Of a DNA stretch of 52,694 bases, positions 7,581-16,695 are shown piece by piece. The DNA comes from Defluviitaleaceae bacterium. GTDB lineage: Bacteria; Bacillota; Clostridia; Lachnospirales; WQUN01. The notes beneath the pieces were generated by a model. That model saw only the letters and a program-made list of their open reading frames with translations, searched no databases and had not been told where the DNA came from. Made by a program: the position numbers and the translations under genes. Position 1 is the stretch's first letter, and every line of letters begins with the position of its first letter. The stretch lies in NCBI GenBank assembly GCA_009779755.1, contig WRDO01000021.1:1-52694 (forward strand), given 5' to 3'.

Positions 7581-10574
7581 ATGAAGAATATATTAACGAG
7601 GATCATTGCGCTTGTTATTATGTTTGCCATTATATTTTCCACCACGGCGTACGCCAACGTGGACCGATTCATACGAAACGACCCGGTTTTAAACACCTAT
7701 ACGGGACGGCCCAACGTCATCCCGTTGATCAACGGCTTAACCTTTTCCGACCTTCCGCCGGATTTGACCCAACGCGACGCTATCGTAAGAAGCGGTGCGC
7801 TGGGTGTTTTTATGCCCGAGGGCGGTAATTTTAACCCCAACGCCTCCGTTACGCGCGGGCAGGCGATCGCTTATGCGTTAAGAGCGGCCGGGCTCTCCGA
7901 GGAAGCGCGTGACCGTACGATCGACATTGTGCCCTCGCTGCCGGAAGGTACGGCGCTGGATATCGTGTGGATGTTCGCCTACATGAGCTTTGCCGAGGAA
8001 ATCGGGATGCTGACTACGGAAGAATTTGACGAAGCGGTAGCCGGTTTAACCCTGCCGGAGGACCCCACTTCCATAAACGCACCCACACCCTTCCACCTAA
8101 GGCCCGCGACCCGCGAAGAGTTTGCCTTTTGGCTGGCGAACGCGATGCACCACGCCCATGAAGATATCTTCGGCGGACCGCTTAACCAACCGGGGCAATC
8201 GGTTTTCCCGTACAACGATTGGGCGACGATTACCCCCTTCCGTGCGCGTGCCGTTGAGGCGTTGATCCGCCACAACGTGATGCCCGGGCAAACCGCAACG
8301 GTGTTTAATCCGCACGGGATCATCAATCACGGGCAATTGGCGCAGGTCGTCCGCAATTTGGATACCCTGCATTTCACCGTATTGGGATTGCAACGCGTTA
8401 CGGGTACGGTATCGGAAATCGAGCAGGAGCAATTCATCGATACGTTGACGGGGCAATCATGGCACCGCGTATTTATCCGCCGCGCCGACGGCCGCGTGGA
8501 TGTATTACAATCCACCGCGCGCATCAGCCCTTCACCCCAACACGGCCCGCTGGACACGGTCGTATTACGCAACGGCGCCGTATCGGGCTTGACCGGCTTA
8601 CAGGTAGGCGACCAAATCGAATACATCGTACACCAAGCGTCCCAAACGATATGGTATGCGCGTGTGATGGGTGACTTGGCTGTGCAGACCTTTGTGGGAA
8701 GGCTGCGGGAAATCGATATAAACGACGGGACGATGACCTTTACCGACCCGAACGGCCGCCTCTTTACCTTCCGAATGATTTACGGCTTGTACGGGATAGG
8801 TGCCGACGGCATACCCTTCATCCGTTTCGTCAACCGGTTGCGCCCCGTGGATACACTTCCGCTGGGCTCCTTCTATACCGTCACGTTGGTTAACAACCTG
8901 ATCACCGACATCGAATTTATCGGCGAACCTACCTTATATAACGAAATACGCGGCATCGTAACCGCAAACAACCCGAACATGGGTTTCCTTACGATTATCG
9001 ACGAACAAAGGCGGGAGCGGACTTTTAATTATATCCCCGGGACGTTGCGGGTACATCGGCGCGATTTCTACGACATGCGCGAAGCGGGTTTTAATATGCG
9101 GGAGCTGTTGTTGGATATTTCCGTGATAACCCCCGGCGACATCGTATCCTTCCGCGTGGCGGGCGACGACCCTTTACGCATCACGCACATTTCCGCCGCC
9201 GCGCAAACGACCTCACGCTACGGGCGTATCCGAGAGCTCCGCCCGAGGGTTGGTTACCATGATATGTTGATGGAATTTGAAAACGGGCAAACCGCGTGGT
9301 TTACGTTGGCGGATAATATATTGGTACTGGAACGCGGGACTCCCGTCACCCCCGACCGCATACGCGTGGGGGACTGGGCGCGGATTGTCGTCAACCAGGC
9401 GATGCTGGGCCCGGGCGTGATGATGGAATCGGTGTTGGAAGTCGCCTTGGACGGCGGTGGCCACCATATAAGCAACATCGTGATGGGGCAGTTATCGCGT
9501 TTTAACGCCGCGCAGAATCAATTGCACATCAACCACGCGCAGGAGTTGACCCCCGCCGGGTGGTCCAGCCACAGGCCGTTGGCGCAATACAACATCGGCG
9601 GCGCGAACGTCAGCTACTTCTTCGACGGGCGCGAGGTGACGCTGAGCTTCCTCAACCGTTACCTGCAGCGCGGGAACGCGGTCATTTATTTGGCGCTTGA
9701 AAATAACTTCGCGGGGGAACGCGTGACGATGGTGAGCGTACGCTCCGGCCGTGACGAGTTGCTCCGCGCCGAAACGATACTCGCCGCTTCGGGGGACACC
9801 TTCCATTTGTTGGGTATACCCGGCGGCATCCGTACCGACGAGGGTACGATCGTCGTGCGCGACGGGCGGCTTGTGGACCCGGGCAATATTTCCGCGGGCG
9901 ATTGGGCAAGGACGAGTCTTAACGGGCATAACCTGGCCGCCGTTATTGATATATCGCAACCGCCTTCGACGAGCGGCGTGCAGATCGTACGCGGACGCGT
10001 AGCGCGGGTTTGGCCGCATCAGAGCTTCCGCGTGGAGACGATGAGCACGTTCGACGGGTTGCGCTGGCATTACACGCCCATCCCGCGCGAGTTCACCATA
10101 GACCATGATACGATCTTTATGATGGACGGCGGCATCGGCACGATCAACGACTTCATCGGTTATACCGATGCTTCCGTCGTCGGTCGGGTATTTAACGTGA
10201 TCGTTGACGGCGGGCGCGCCGTATGGGTCATCGATATGCCCTTCACCGAACCGATACCGTCCTTACCCAACGCGTCGGGCCATTTGACCCTGCGCGGTAC
10301 GATATTCGAGGCTAACGGCAACGACATCAGCCTCCGCGACGTGACCGTATTTAACCCGCGCAACGGTATGTGGGTACCCATCAGCCTTGCGGACGCGTCG
10401 GGCAGCGTTACGGTCCAACCCAATTCGATCATCGTTGACCGCGACCGCGTGGTGGGCGCAAGCAGCTTGCGCGTCGGGCAGCAAATACGCGTATTAACCG
10501 ACGTGCCGCTTAACACCGTGACGATCGGCAGCGGCCTTGACGCGGACGCCTATATCATTTTGGTTGAAAATTAG
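7581..10574 (+). CDS. Exported protein with N-terminal SLH domains
   Basis: 997 residues from ATG 7581, chosen because AGGGG lies six bases upstream and a clean signal peptide then follows (basic start, hydrophobic core, cleavage after TAYA near residue 25). Residues about 45-270 hold SLH-type modules (for example AVTRGQ-like SVTRGQAIAYALRAAG and a second module ending INHGQLAQVVRNL), which bind secondary cell-wall polymers. The remaining 700 residues are beta-rich, with repeated segments of the form GDWARIVVN / GDWARTSLNG and GTVSEIE / GRLREID / GRIRELR, suggesting tandem small beta-barrel domains. No catalytic motif is recognised. The next SLH gene starts 12 bases downstream. Confidence 0.75.
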   Translation: MKNILTRIIALVIMFAIIFSTTAYANVDRFIRNDPVLNTYTGRPNVIPLINGLTFSDLPPDLTQRDAIVRSGALGVFMPEGGNFNPNASVTRGQAIAYALRAAGLSEEARDRTIDIVPSLPEGTALDIVWMFAYMSFAEEIGMLTTEEFDEAVAGLTLPEDPTSINAPTPFHLRPATREEFAFWLANAMHHAHEDIFGGPLNQPGQSVFPYNDWATITPFRARAVEALIRHNVMPGQTATVFNPHGIINHGQLAQVVRNLDTLHFTVLGLQRVTGTVSEIEQEQFIDTLTGQSWHRVFIRRADGRVDVLQSTARISPSPQHGPLDTVVLRNGAVSGLTGLQVGDQIEYIVHQASQTIWYARVMGDLAVQTFVGRLREIDINDGTMTFTDPNGRLFTFRMIYGLYGIGADGIPFIRFVNRLRPVDTLPLGSFYTVTLVNNLITDIEFIGEPTLYNEIRGIVTANNPNMGFLTIIDEQRRERTFNYIPGTLRVHRRDFYDMREAGFNMRELLLDISVITPGDIVSFRVAGDDPLRITHISAAAQTTSRYGRIRELRPRVGYHDMLMEFENGQTAWFTLADNILVLERGTPVTPDRIRVGDWARIVVNQAMLGPGVMMESVLEVALDGGGHHISNIVMGQLSRFNAAQNQLHINHAQELTPAGWSSHRPLAQYNIGGANVSYFFDGREVTLSFLNRYLQRGNAVIYLALENNFAGERVTMVSVRSGRDELLRAETILAASGDTFHLLGIPGGIRTDEGTIVVRDGRLVDPGNISAGDWARTSLNGHNLAAVIDISQPPSTSGVQIVRGRVARVWPHQSFRVETMSTFDGLRWHYTPIPREFTIDHDTIFMMDGGIGTINDFIGYTDASVVGRVFNVIVDGGRAVWVIDMPFTEPIPSLPNASGHLTLRGTIFEANGNDISLRDVTVFNPRNGMWVPISLADASGSVTVQPNSIIVDRDRVVGASSLRVGQQIRVLTDVPLNTVTIGSGLDADAYIILVEN

Positions 10575-10586
10575 GGGGTATATATA

Positions 10587-12164
10587 ATGATGAAATGGAT
10601 TTTCTGCTTGGTTGTATGCTTGCTTGCGATACTCGCGACACCCGTCACCGTGCAAGCCCGCATCGGCGATATGGGTTTCTTCGGCGGGATCAGTCAGGGC
10701 AGGCGGCTGCCGCATACCACGGAAACGGTGATTTTCCAACAGGGGAACGGCGGCAATACGCGGGCGATTACGCTTAACGTAAATTATCAGGAATTGATTT
10801 TCCTTGGCGGGCGGCCCGTACGGTTCGACGGGACGATGGCAATCACGAACAACGCTCCCGCGCACATCGCCAACAGCGCAACCACGGAAAACGCCCCCGC
10901 AAACATCCCCCGCTCCGGCGTGTTTACCAAACGGTATTGGGTACAGCCGACGTTCAGCACATCCGAGGACGCAAGAATCAACCGCAACATGAACTTTAAC
11001 GTGGAATACAGGATAGTGGGTAACCAAGTGATCTACCACTACCGCATCGTGCAAAGCAACTGGAATGAAGTGATCGTGACGCCGGAAGGGACCTTCACGC
11101 TGGACAATGTACGGTCGAGCATCGGCGTGACCGTGATTGAGGACCGTACGCCGGGGGTCAACTATTACCGCGGCAACGTATGGGCGCGTTTGTATTACGT
11201 AGGCCCGGGCGATGTACTGGTCATCATGGAGCAGGAAGGCGAGTTCCACGGCTTTTACAGCGCGTGGGCGGCGACCGAAACCCACCGTACCGACGTCAGT
11301 ATCTGGTACGGCGACGAATGGGCCCTGCAATACCAAATCCGCCCCAGCGTTACGGTAAACAACGTGATGCGTTGGGCGCAGAACGAACCGACCGCCATCA
11401 GCTTCATCGGTAACTTTCAGGAAGTGATGCAGACCTTCGCGGGCCTGCGCTACGATATATTCGCGCCCGTACCGTTTTTCATGTGGGACGAACCCCGTAC
11501 GGGGTCCTCCGATTTGCAACACCCCAATACCTTCGAACAGTTACCCGCTCCCAACATGGACTTCCTGCGGGGTAACGCGGCGGAGGACGATATCCACCGC
11601 TTGTTTGCGATGGAGGTATTGACGGGACCGACAAGCAACTTTATTCCCGGGCAAGCCATTACGCGCGGCCACTTTATGACGGCCTTGGCGCGGGCGATAC
11701 GCTTGCCGACCGCCGACCCGCCGCGTGTCCAACGCAACCGCCCCGTGCCGTCCCTTTTTTCCGACGTGAGCGTTAATCGGCCGGAATACCGCTATATCGA
11801 CGCCATCGTACGCGAAGGCGTAGCCCAAGGCCGTGAAGACGGCAGCTTCCACTTCGACTACGGCATCACCCGCCAGGAAGCGATTACAACCGTCGTACGC
11901 GCGATAGGTTTGGAAAGCATGGGTATGGAGCCTACCGTAGCCGCGCCCTTCGCGGACAGCGACGCAATCGCCGGATGGGCCATGCGTGAAATGACCGTCG
12001 CCTACCGCTTGGGCTTCATTGAACCCGATGTGTGGGGCAACATACGCCCGACGGCGGCCTTATCAAAGGGCGAAGCCGCGGCGTTATTAAACCGCTTGAT
12101 CGACTACATGCGGACGGGTTTGGCAGGGGATTACGCTGATCAGATTGTGAATATCGCACGGTAG
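10587..12164 (+). CDS. Exported protein with C-terminal SLH domains
   Basis: 525 residues. The signal peptide is at the N-terminus (MKWIFCLVVCLLAIL, cleavage after VQA near residue 25). Residues about 30-310 form a domain I do not recognise, rich in aromatic residues and threonine. About residues 330-515 contain three SLH modules (AITRGHFMTALARAIRL; FHFDYGITRQEAITTVVRAIG; AALSKGEAAALLNRLIDYM). AGGGGGT lies upstream of ATG 10587. It is 12 bases behind the other SLH gene, whose SLH modules sit at the opposite end, so the two are probably one operon producing two wall-anchored surface proteins. Confidence 0.78.
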   Translation: MMKWIFCLVVCLLAILATPVTVQARIGDMGFFGGISQGRRLPHTTETVIFQQGNGGNTRAITLNVNYQELIFLGGRPVRFDGTMAITNNAPAHIANSATTENAPANIPRSGVFTKRYWVQPTFSTSEDARINRNMNFNVEYRIVGNQVIYHYRIVQSNWNEVIVTPEGTFTLDNVRSSIGVTVIEDRTPGVNYYRGNVWARLYYVGPGDVLVIMEQEGEFHGFYSAWAATETHRTDVSIWYGDEWALQYQIRPSVTVNNVMRWAQNEPTAISFIGNFQEVMQTFAGLRYDIFAPVPFFMWDEPRTGSSDLQHPNTFEQLPAPNMDFLRGNAAEDDIHRLFAMEVLTGPTSNFIPGQAITRGHFMTALARAIRLPTADPPRVQRNRPVPSLFSDVSVNRPEYRYIDAIVREGVAQGREDGSFHFDYGITRQEAITTVVRAIGLESMGMEPTVAAPFADSDAIAGWAMREMTVAYRLGFIEPDVWGNIRPTAALSKGEAAALLNRLIDYMRTGLAGDYADQIVNIAR

Positions 12165-12169
12165 CTGTT

Positions 12170-12565
12170 CTATACCATCCAATCCTCAAGCGACAGCCCT
12201 TGTACACGCTTAAATTCCCGTGTGTTGTTTGTGACAAGCGTGAATCCCAGCGCTTTGGCGTGGGCGGCAATGAAAGTGTCGCGGTCGCCAATCGGGGTTC
12301 CGGCGTGTTTGAGCTTCGAACGGACGCGCCCGTATTCGGCGGCGGCAATGGTATCGAACGGCATGATTTCCAGCGTTGCGAAAAAGGAGCGTAAAGTTTC
12401 GGCGTTTTTTATAGGGTTCGAGCTGTTTTCAACACCGAACCATAATTCGGCTTCGGTTATTGCCGAAATACATATGCCGGTGGGGTACTCCGCGAGAAAA
12501 CGGGCGCGGACGGCAGCGTTTCCGTTTATAGCAAATATACAGGTGTTGGTATCAAGCATTACCAT
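12170..12565 (-). CDS. vapC: PIN-domain ribonuclease toxin VapC
   Basis: 131-residue PIN-domain protein. Acidic residues expected to bind magnesium are visible: D in MLDTNTCIFA, E in ITEAELWFG, D in PIGDRDTFIAAHA, and the TLVTNNTREF segment. VapC toxins cleave tRNA or rRNA and are blocked by VapB. It overlaps the stop codon of vapB by one base (TAATG). Translation could begin at 12565 or at the second Met, 12559. It ends 5 bases from the convergent SLH gene. Confidence 0.88.
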   Translation of the reverse strand: MVMLDTNTCIFAINGNAAVRARFLAEYPTGICISAITEAELWFGVENSSNPIKNAETLRSFFATLEIMPFDTIAAAEYGRVRSKLKHAGTPIGDRDTFIAAHAKALGFTLVTNNTREFKRVQGLSLEDWMV

Positions 12566-12819
12566 TAAAATACCGTCTCCCTGCTGCCCTTATTCGCGGC
12601 GTATTCCGCGTCCTCTCGGCGCGATTCAAGAATCGATTCGTAAACGTCGGCTGTCAAAGGCTCGCATTGTAAAAAGTTATCAAGTGCTTTATCCTTTTGA
12701 TAAAGCATAACGATTGCGCCGACTTTTTTTACGGCGACTTCGTCACAGGGGAAGCGGCATGATTTCGGTAAACGTACGGCCTGACTGCCCCCATGCGCAA
12801 ACAATCTCGCGGTTTCCAA
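12565..12819 (-). CDS. vapB: VapB antitoxin
   Basis: 84 residues when read from TTG at 12819, which sits seven bases after GAGGTG and gives the canonical VapB start (M/L)ETARLFAHGGSQAVRLPK. An in-frame GTG at 12828 lies inside the ribosome-binding site and is unlikely. The N-terminal half is the AbrB/SpoVT-like swapped-hairpin DNA-binding domain; the C-terminal half should wrap the toxin. The gene is followed by vapC with a one-base overlap. Autoregulation is suggested by the palindrome over its promoter. Confidence 0.85.
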   Translation of the reverse strand: METARLFAHGGSQAVRLPKSCRFPCDEVAVKKVGAIVMLYQKDKALDNFLQCEPLTADVYESILESRREDAEYAANKGSRETVF

Positions 12820-12837
12820 TATAATCACCTCGTTATT

Positions 12838-12866
12838 AGTATATACAAATGTATCTACATCATCAA
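12838..12866 (-). promoter_or_regulatory. vapBC promoter with overlapping operator
   Basis: On the minus strand TTGATG (12861-12866) and TATACT (12838-12843) are separated by 17 bases. GTATATAC and GTATCTAC (12839-12858) form an inverted repeat with one mismatch around AAAT and cover the -10 region. This is the arrangement expected for VapB-VapC autorepression. Confidence 0.6.
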
Positions 12867-12984
12867 TAGTAAGGAAACAACCACCTTACATTTAACAATA
12901 TTATTTTTTTGCAATAAATTTATAATTACAACGCCTTTACATAACAAGGATATCCGTCACGCAACAAAAAAGGGGGGAGGGGTT

Positions 12985-13521
12985 GTGGAAAGCGTCGAAA
13001 ATTTGCGGAAAAAATTGGTTTCCTATGTAAAAAGGAAATTTTATACCCGGCGAAACATTGCGGACATGGCTGACGAGATTGTGAACCAAGCATTTTTGGA
13101 TGCGATGAAAGCACCCGATTTCCATGAGGAGCGGTACAATTTCGGGTATATGTCGGTGGTGTGTATCCGCGTCGCATATAAGGTTTTCCACAAGGGTGAC
13201 AGCCGCGGCACCGTGAGCTTTGACCTGTGCGCGCCCTTGATTGACGAAGAATCCTTCGTTGCGGAAATTGAGCGGGCGTCGGACACCGCCCTCATCTTGC
13301 AATCCTTGCAAACCCTTAAGCAGATTGAGCAAATCATCATCCGCGAGCGGTATTACGGCGCGTTTTCCTTCCGCGAAATCGGCGAAAAACACGGCATCAA
13401 TTTAAATACCGTCCTTTCCCACCATCGCAGGGCGTTGGAAAAATTGCGCCCCGTGTTTACGAAGTATTTCCCCGAACGTATTCCCAAATATTATTATGGA
13501 GGGCTTGGCAATGAAAAATGA
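12985..13521 (+). CDS. ECF-like sigma factor
   Basis: 178 residues from GTG 12985, chosen because the purine run AGGGGGGAGGGG ends two to three bases before it and no ATG is close; the exact start is therefore not certain. Residues about 20-70 resemble sigma region 2 (DMADEIVNQAFLDAM). Residues about 110-165 form region 4 (YYGAFSFREIGEKHGINLNT followed by LSHHRRALEKLR). The region 2 match is weak, so a sigma-like regulator is safer than a proven sigma factor. Its last 11 bases overlap the start of the chemoreceptor/CheW-like gene, indicating coupled translation. No anti-sigma factor gene with a membrane segment is next to it. Confidence 0.65.
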   Translation: MESVENLRKKLVSYVKRKFYTRRNIADMADEIVNQAFLDAMKAPDFHEERYNFGYMSVVCIRVAYKVFHKGDSRGTVSFDLCAPLIDEESFVAEIERASDTALILQSLQTLKQIEQIIIRERYYGAFSFREIGEKHGINLNTVLSHHRRALEKLRPVFTKYFPERIPKYYYGGLGNEK

Positions 13522-14377
13522 AAAAAAACTTTGGCTGTGTCAGCAATACGCGCAAAAAGCGTGGACACTGTCGCTTTGCTTCGCGCAGGAAGCGGGCAGG
13601 ATTGGGCATTTCGGGCGCGGATACGCCGCTTTGGCGGACGAAACGCGGACCCTTGCCAACAAGCTGTTCGAATATACGGGTAAGGCGAAATTCGACGGCG
13701 CCGATTCGGGCGAATTAAAGGGCATCGTTGACTTCGCTTTTCACATCGGCTTACTGTCCGTCAATGCGGCGGTGGAAATCTTGCGCGTCAACTCCATCGT
13801 CACCGATTTATCCGTTAATAAAAGCATGGCGGTGCTGGCAGACGATTTGCGTAACCTCGCGCTGGACATCAACGCTCTTGCGGACACACGCGTATGGCAG
13901 CAAAACACCGTGCTGACCGAAGCCGCCGCGCCGCTTAAGTCAACGTACGCGACGGACTTTTTCTTCCGTTTTTCCATCGGGGGTATCCCGCTGGTGGAAA
14001 ATGTCGCGAATATATCGGAAATAATCAGCGGTCTACCCGAGGGTGGCGATATGTTTAAAATCAAGAGCAAGACGCTCCCCGTCATCAATTGTTACCGGCA
14101 CTTCGGCTTGACGCCCATTGTTTTAAATAAAAATAATCGAATCCATATGATTATCCAACCCGACGGTCCGGATATCGAAAATTTTTTATCGAACGATATG
14201 TACGCCGTGCCGATTGACGACTTGGACATCAACACGATTTTCCATTCGAAAATAGGCTGCCCCGTCCCGCCGAAGGGTAACCACGCGCTCGCGGATTACG
14301 CGCGGGAATGTTGGGACGCCGTAGGCGGCGGGCAGTTTGTGTTTGTAGATTGGCGGAAGGTGCTTGAAAGCGCGTAA
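13511..14377 (+). CDS. Soluble chemoreceptor-tip-like protein fused to a CheW-like domain
   Basis: 288 residues from ATG 13511, with GGAGGG seven bases upstream; an earlier in-frame ATG at 13496 is less likely. Two segments resemble the signalling tip of methyl-accepting chemotaxis proteins: residues about 20-55 (GHFGRGYAALADETRTLAN) and about 80-130 (HIGLLSVNAAVEILRV, then MAVLADDLRNLALDI). Residues about 148-235 read like a CheW beta-barrel (FRFSIGGIPLVENVANISEI ... LPVINCYRHFGLTPIVL). There is no membrane segment and no sensor domain. It overlaps the sigma-like gene by 11 bases, so its product may sense or scaffold for that factor. The assignment is by pattern recognition and needs profile confirmation. 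Confidence 0.6.
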   Translation: MKNEKKLWLCQQYAQKAWTLSLCFAQEAGRIGHFGRGYAALADETRTLANKLFEYTGKAKFDGADSGELKGIVDFAFHIGLLSVNAAVEILRVNSIVTDLSVNKSMAVLADDLRNLALDINALADTRVWQQNTVLTEAAAPLKSTYATDFFFRFSIGGIPLVENVANISEIISGLPEGGDMFKIKSKTLPVINCYRHFGLTPIVLNKNNRIHMIIQPDGPDIENFLSNDMYAVPIDDLDINTIFHSKIGCPVPPKGNHALADYARECWDAVGGGQFVFVDWRKVLESA

Positions 14378-14401
14378 ACCGCGCGGGGAAAAGTCAAACG
14401 T

Positions 14402-16627
14402 TTACAAATATTTCCGTAATTTCGTAATCAGCACCGCTTTATCAATCGGCTTTCCTACGTGGTCGTTCATGCCCGCGTTCAGACAGTTTTCGATTTCTTC
14501 CTTAAATACGTTCGCCGTCATGGCGACAATGGGTACGGGTTTTCCTTCGGGTTGTTCCAATAAACGGATCCGCCTCGTCGCTTCGTAGCCGTCCATCTTG
14601 GGCATTTGAATATCCATAAAGATCAAACCGTATTTATCGGGATTGGCCGTGTACATCGCAACAGCTTCTTCCCCGTCTACGGCGCAATCGATGATCAGCC
14701 CCGTATCCTCCAATAAAGCCAAGACGATTTCGGTATTGATATCTATATCCTCCACCAGCAGGATGCGGAAACCTTCGAACGTGGTGTTATCCGCGTTTTC
14801 CGTCGGCGGGGGTTCCTCCGTACGTTCGCGGGTATCCGCATCCTCATAGGTAAGCGATAGGGTGAATGAGAAGGTCGAACCTTGGTTGGGGACGGAATTG
14901 ACCCAAATTTCGCCCCCCATCAGGTTGACGAGCTGCTTGGAAATCGAAAGCCCCAACCCCGTGCCGCCATAGGTACGGCTTGTGTCGGCTTCCGCCTGTA
15001 CAAACGAGCTGAATATACGTGAAAGCTGCTCTTCGTCCATGCCGATGCCCGTATCAACCACATCGACTCGGATAACGCAGGAGTATTCGTTCCTTTCCAG
15101 CATAATAACGTTAAGCGAAACCGTACCGCCGACGGGTGTAAACTTGACGGCATTGGAAACGAGGTTTGTGATGACCTGCATGAGCCGTTGGTCGTCGCCT
15201 ATAACGTATTCGGGTAAATTCGGGTCGATGCTGACGACGATCGTTTGCTCCTTTTCGTCCGACTTGACGCGTAGCACGTCCATCATTTTGTCCATCGCGC
15301 TCTTTAGGTTAAAGCGCACCAACGACAAATCGAATCGGTTGGCTTCTATTTTCGACATATCCAGCACATCGTTGATTACGCCCAGCAAATGTTTGGACGC
15401 GACGTCGATTTTTTCAAGGGCGGAATGCTTTTTCCATAAGTCGGGTGAAGCCATGCCGATCGTCGCCATGCCGATGATGGCGTTCATGGGGGTACGTATT
15501 TCGTGGCTCATATTCGACAGGAAGCTGCTCTTGGAATCGGTCGCTATCTGCATCTCCTGCGAAAGCATGACCAGCAAATTGCGCATATGCTGGATGTTCC
15601 GCGACAAATCGCCCACTTCGTCGTCGCGGTCCACACCGTATACGAGCAGGGTTTCGTCGTTTGTGTCGCTGATATCCCACACGTTCTTGATCAAAAGCTC
15701 AAACGGTCTGAAGAACCGCATAATGGCAAACAACAACAAAAGGACCGATGTAATTAAGCTGGCGGTGCCGATTATCAGGATAACCGTGCGGGCACGGGTT
15801 ACCGTCGCATTCGTTTGAGCGCGTGAAAAACCGATGGAAAACATCCCGATCGCGTTATCCACATGCCCGAATAAAGGGTAGTAGAACATGTGGTATTCCT
15901 CGCCGTACAGTGTCTTTATTTCACTGAACGTTTCGCCGCGGCCCAGGACGGCTTCCAACACCTCATCCGGAGGTACGAACCCATCGGCCCGCCGGCCGTA
16001 TTCGTCCCGCATCGAAGTGGACACGACCTTCGCCCCCGAAAAGAAGGTTACCTCGGCGTTAAAAAGTTCGGAAAACGAATCGACGTACGTAAGCGATGAA
16101 AAATTATAGCTGGCCGAAAGGGTGCCGATCAACTCCCCATCGTGGAAAACGGGGGTTGACGAAGCCATGGCGATAGGGAATGAAAGGTTTGACACATAAA
16201 TCGAGCTCCGAGCGCCCGTCATGGCTGTCGCGATACCCGGGGAATCGGAGCCGTCGTCGCCGTACCTTTCGGGGGCGTGCGTCCTGAGTAGGACCGTCCC
16301 GTGTTCGTCCGTAATCACGAAGGAATCCACGCCGTAGATCGAAACCTGGTTAAGCAAGAAATCCATCATGCCCCCGATGTCGTGCGTACGCAGGTAATTG
16401 ATAAAAGTCGAATTGATGCCGGCCGAATAGGATACGATACTGGACTGCGCCTCCAACCCCGCCAAGTGCGCGCGCGCCGTCTGCGAGGCGCCCACCACCC
16501 GCTCATATGAAAAAGTATCCGCCAGCCGCGCCATGCTGATGGAAACAAACAAAAAAATAACCGCCACCAGCATCACCGAAACGGCAATGACCGGAGCGAT
16601 TATTTGTGTCTTTAACCCGAACTTCAT
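14402..16627 (-). CDS. Membrane hybrid sensor histidine kinase with Cache-like sensor
   Basis: 741 residues from ATG 16627 (AAAGGTG six bases upstream; an earlier in-frame start at 16651 lacks a good site). Order: membrane segment about 8-32, extracellular Cache-like sensor about 35-265, second membrane segment about 275-300, HAMP-like linker, HisKA with H375 in NMSHEIRTPMNAIIG, HATPase with DTGIGM and GGTGLGLSI, and a C-terminal receiver with D672 in LIFMDIQMPKMDG. It should autophosphorylate and pass the phosphate to its own receiver; no Hpt domain is present. It lies 68 bases behind the LuxR-type gene in the same direction, and ends 24 bases from the convergent CheW-like gene. Confidence 0.85.
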   Translation of the reverse strand: MKFGLKTQIIAPVIAVSVMLVAVIFLFVSISMARLADTFSYERVVGASQTARAHLAGLEAQSSIVSYSAGINSTFINYLRTHDIGGMMDFLLNQVSIYGVDSFVITDEHGTVLLRTHAPERYGDDGSDSPGIATAMTGARSSIYVSNLSFPIAMASSTPVFHDGELIGTLSASYNFSSLTYVDSFSELFNAEVTFFSGAKVVSTSMRDEYGRRADGFVPPDEVLEAVLGRGETFSEIKTLYGEEYHMFYYPLFGHVDNAIGMFSIGFSRAQTNATVTRARTVILIIGTASLITSVLLLLFAIMRFFRPFELLIKNVWDISDTNDETLLVYGVDRDDEVGDLSRNIQHMRNLLVMLSQEMQIATDSKSSFLSNMSHEIRTPMNAIIGMATIGMASPDLWKKHSALEKIDVASKHLLGVINDVLDMSKIEANRFDLSLVRFNLKSAMDKMMDVLRVKSDEKEQTIVVSIDPNLPEYVIGDDQRLMQVITNLVSNAVKFTPVGGTVSLNVIMLERNEYSCVIRVDVVDTGIGMDEEQLSRIFSSFVQAEADTSRTYGGTGLGLSISKQLVNLMGGEIWVNSVPNQGSTFSFTLSLTYEDADTRERTEEPPPTENADNTTFEGFRILLVEDIDINTEIVLALLEDTGLIIDCAVDGEEAVAMYTANPDKYGLIFMDIQMPKMDGYEATRRIRLLEQPEGKPVPIVAMTANVFKEEIENCLNAGMNDHVGKPIDKAVLITKLRKYL

Positions 16628-16695
16628 AGGCGCACCTTTTTTAACATCCAATGTTTAATGTACTGTTGTAATTCATTATATCACATTGGAAAATT

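Noticed and set aside
13496..13510. Earlier ATG of the chemoreceptor/CheW-like gene
   Set aside because: It lies directly at the GGAGGG site, which is correctly spaced for the ATG at 13511.
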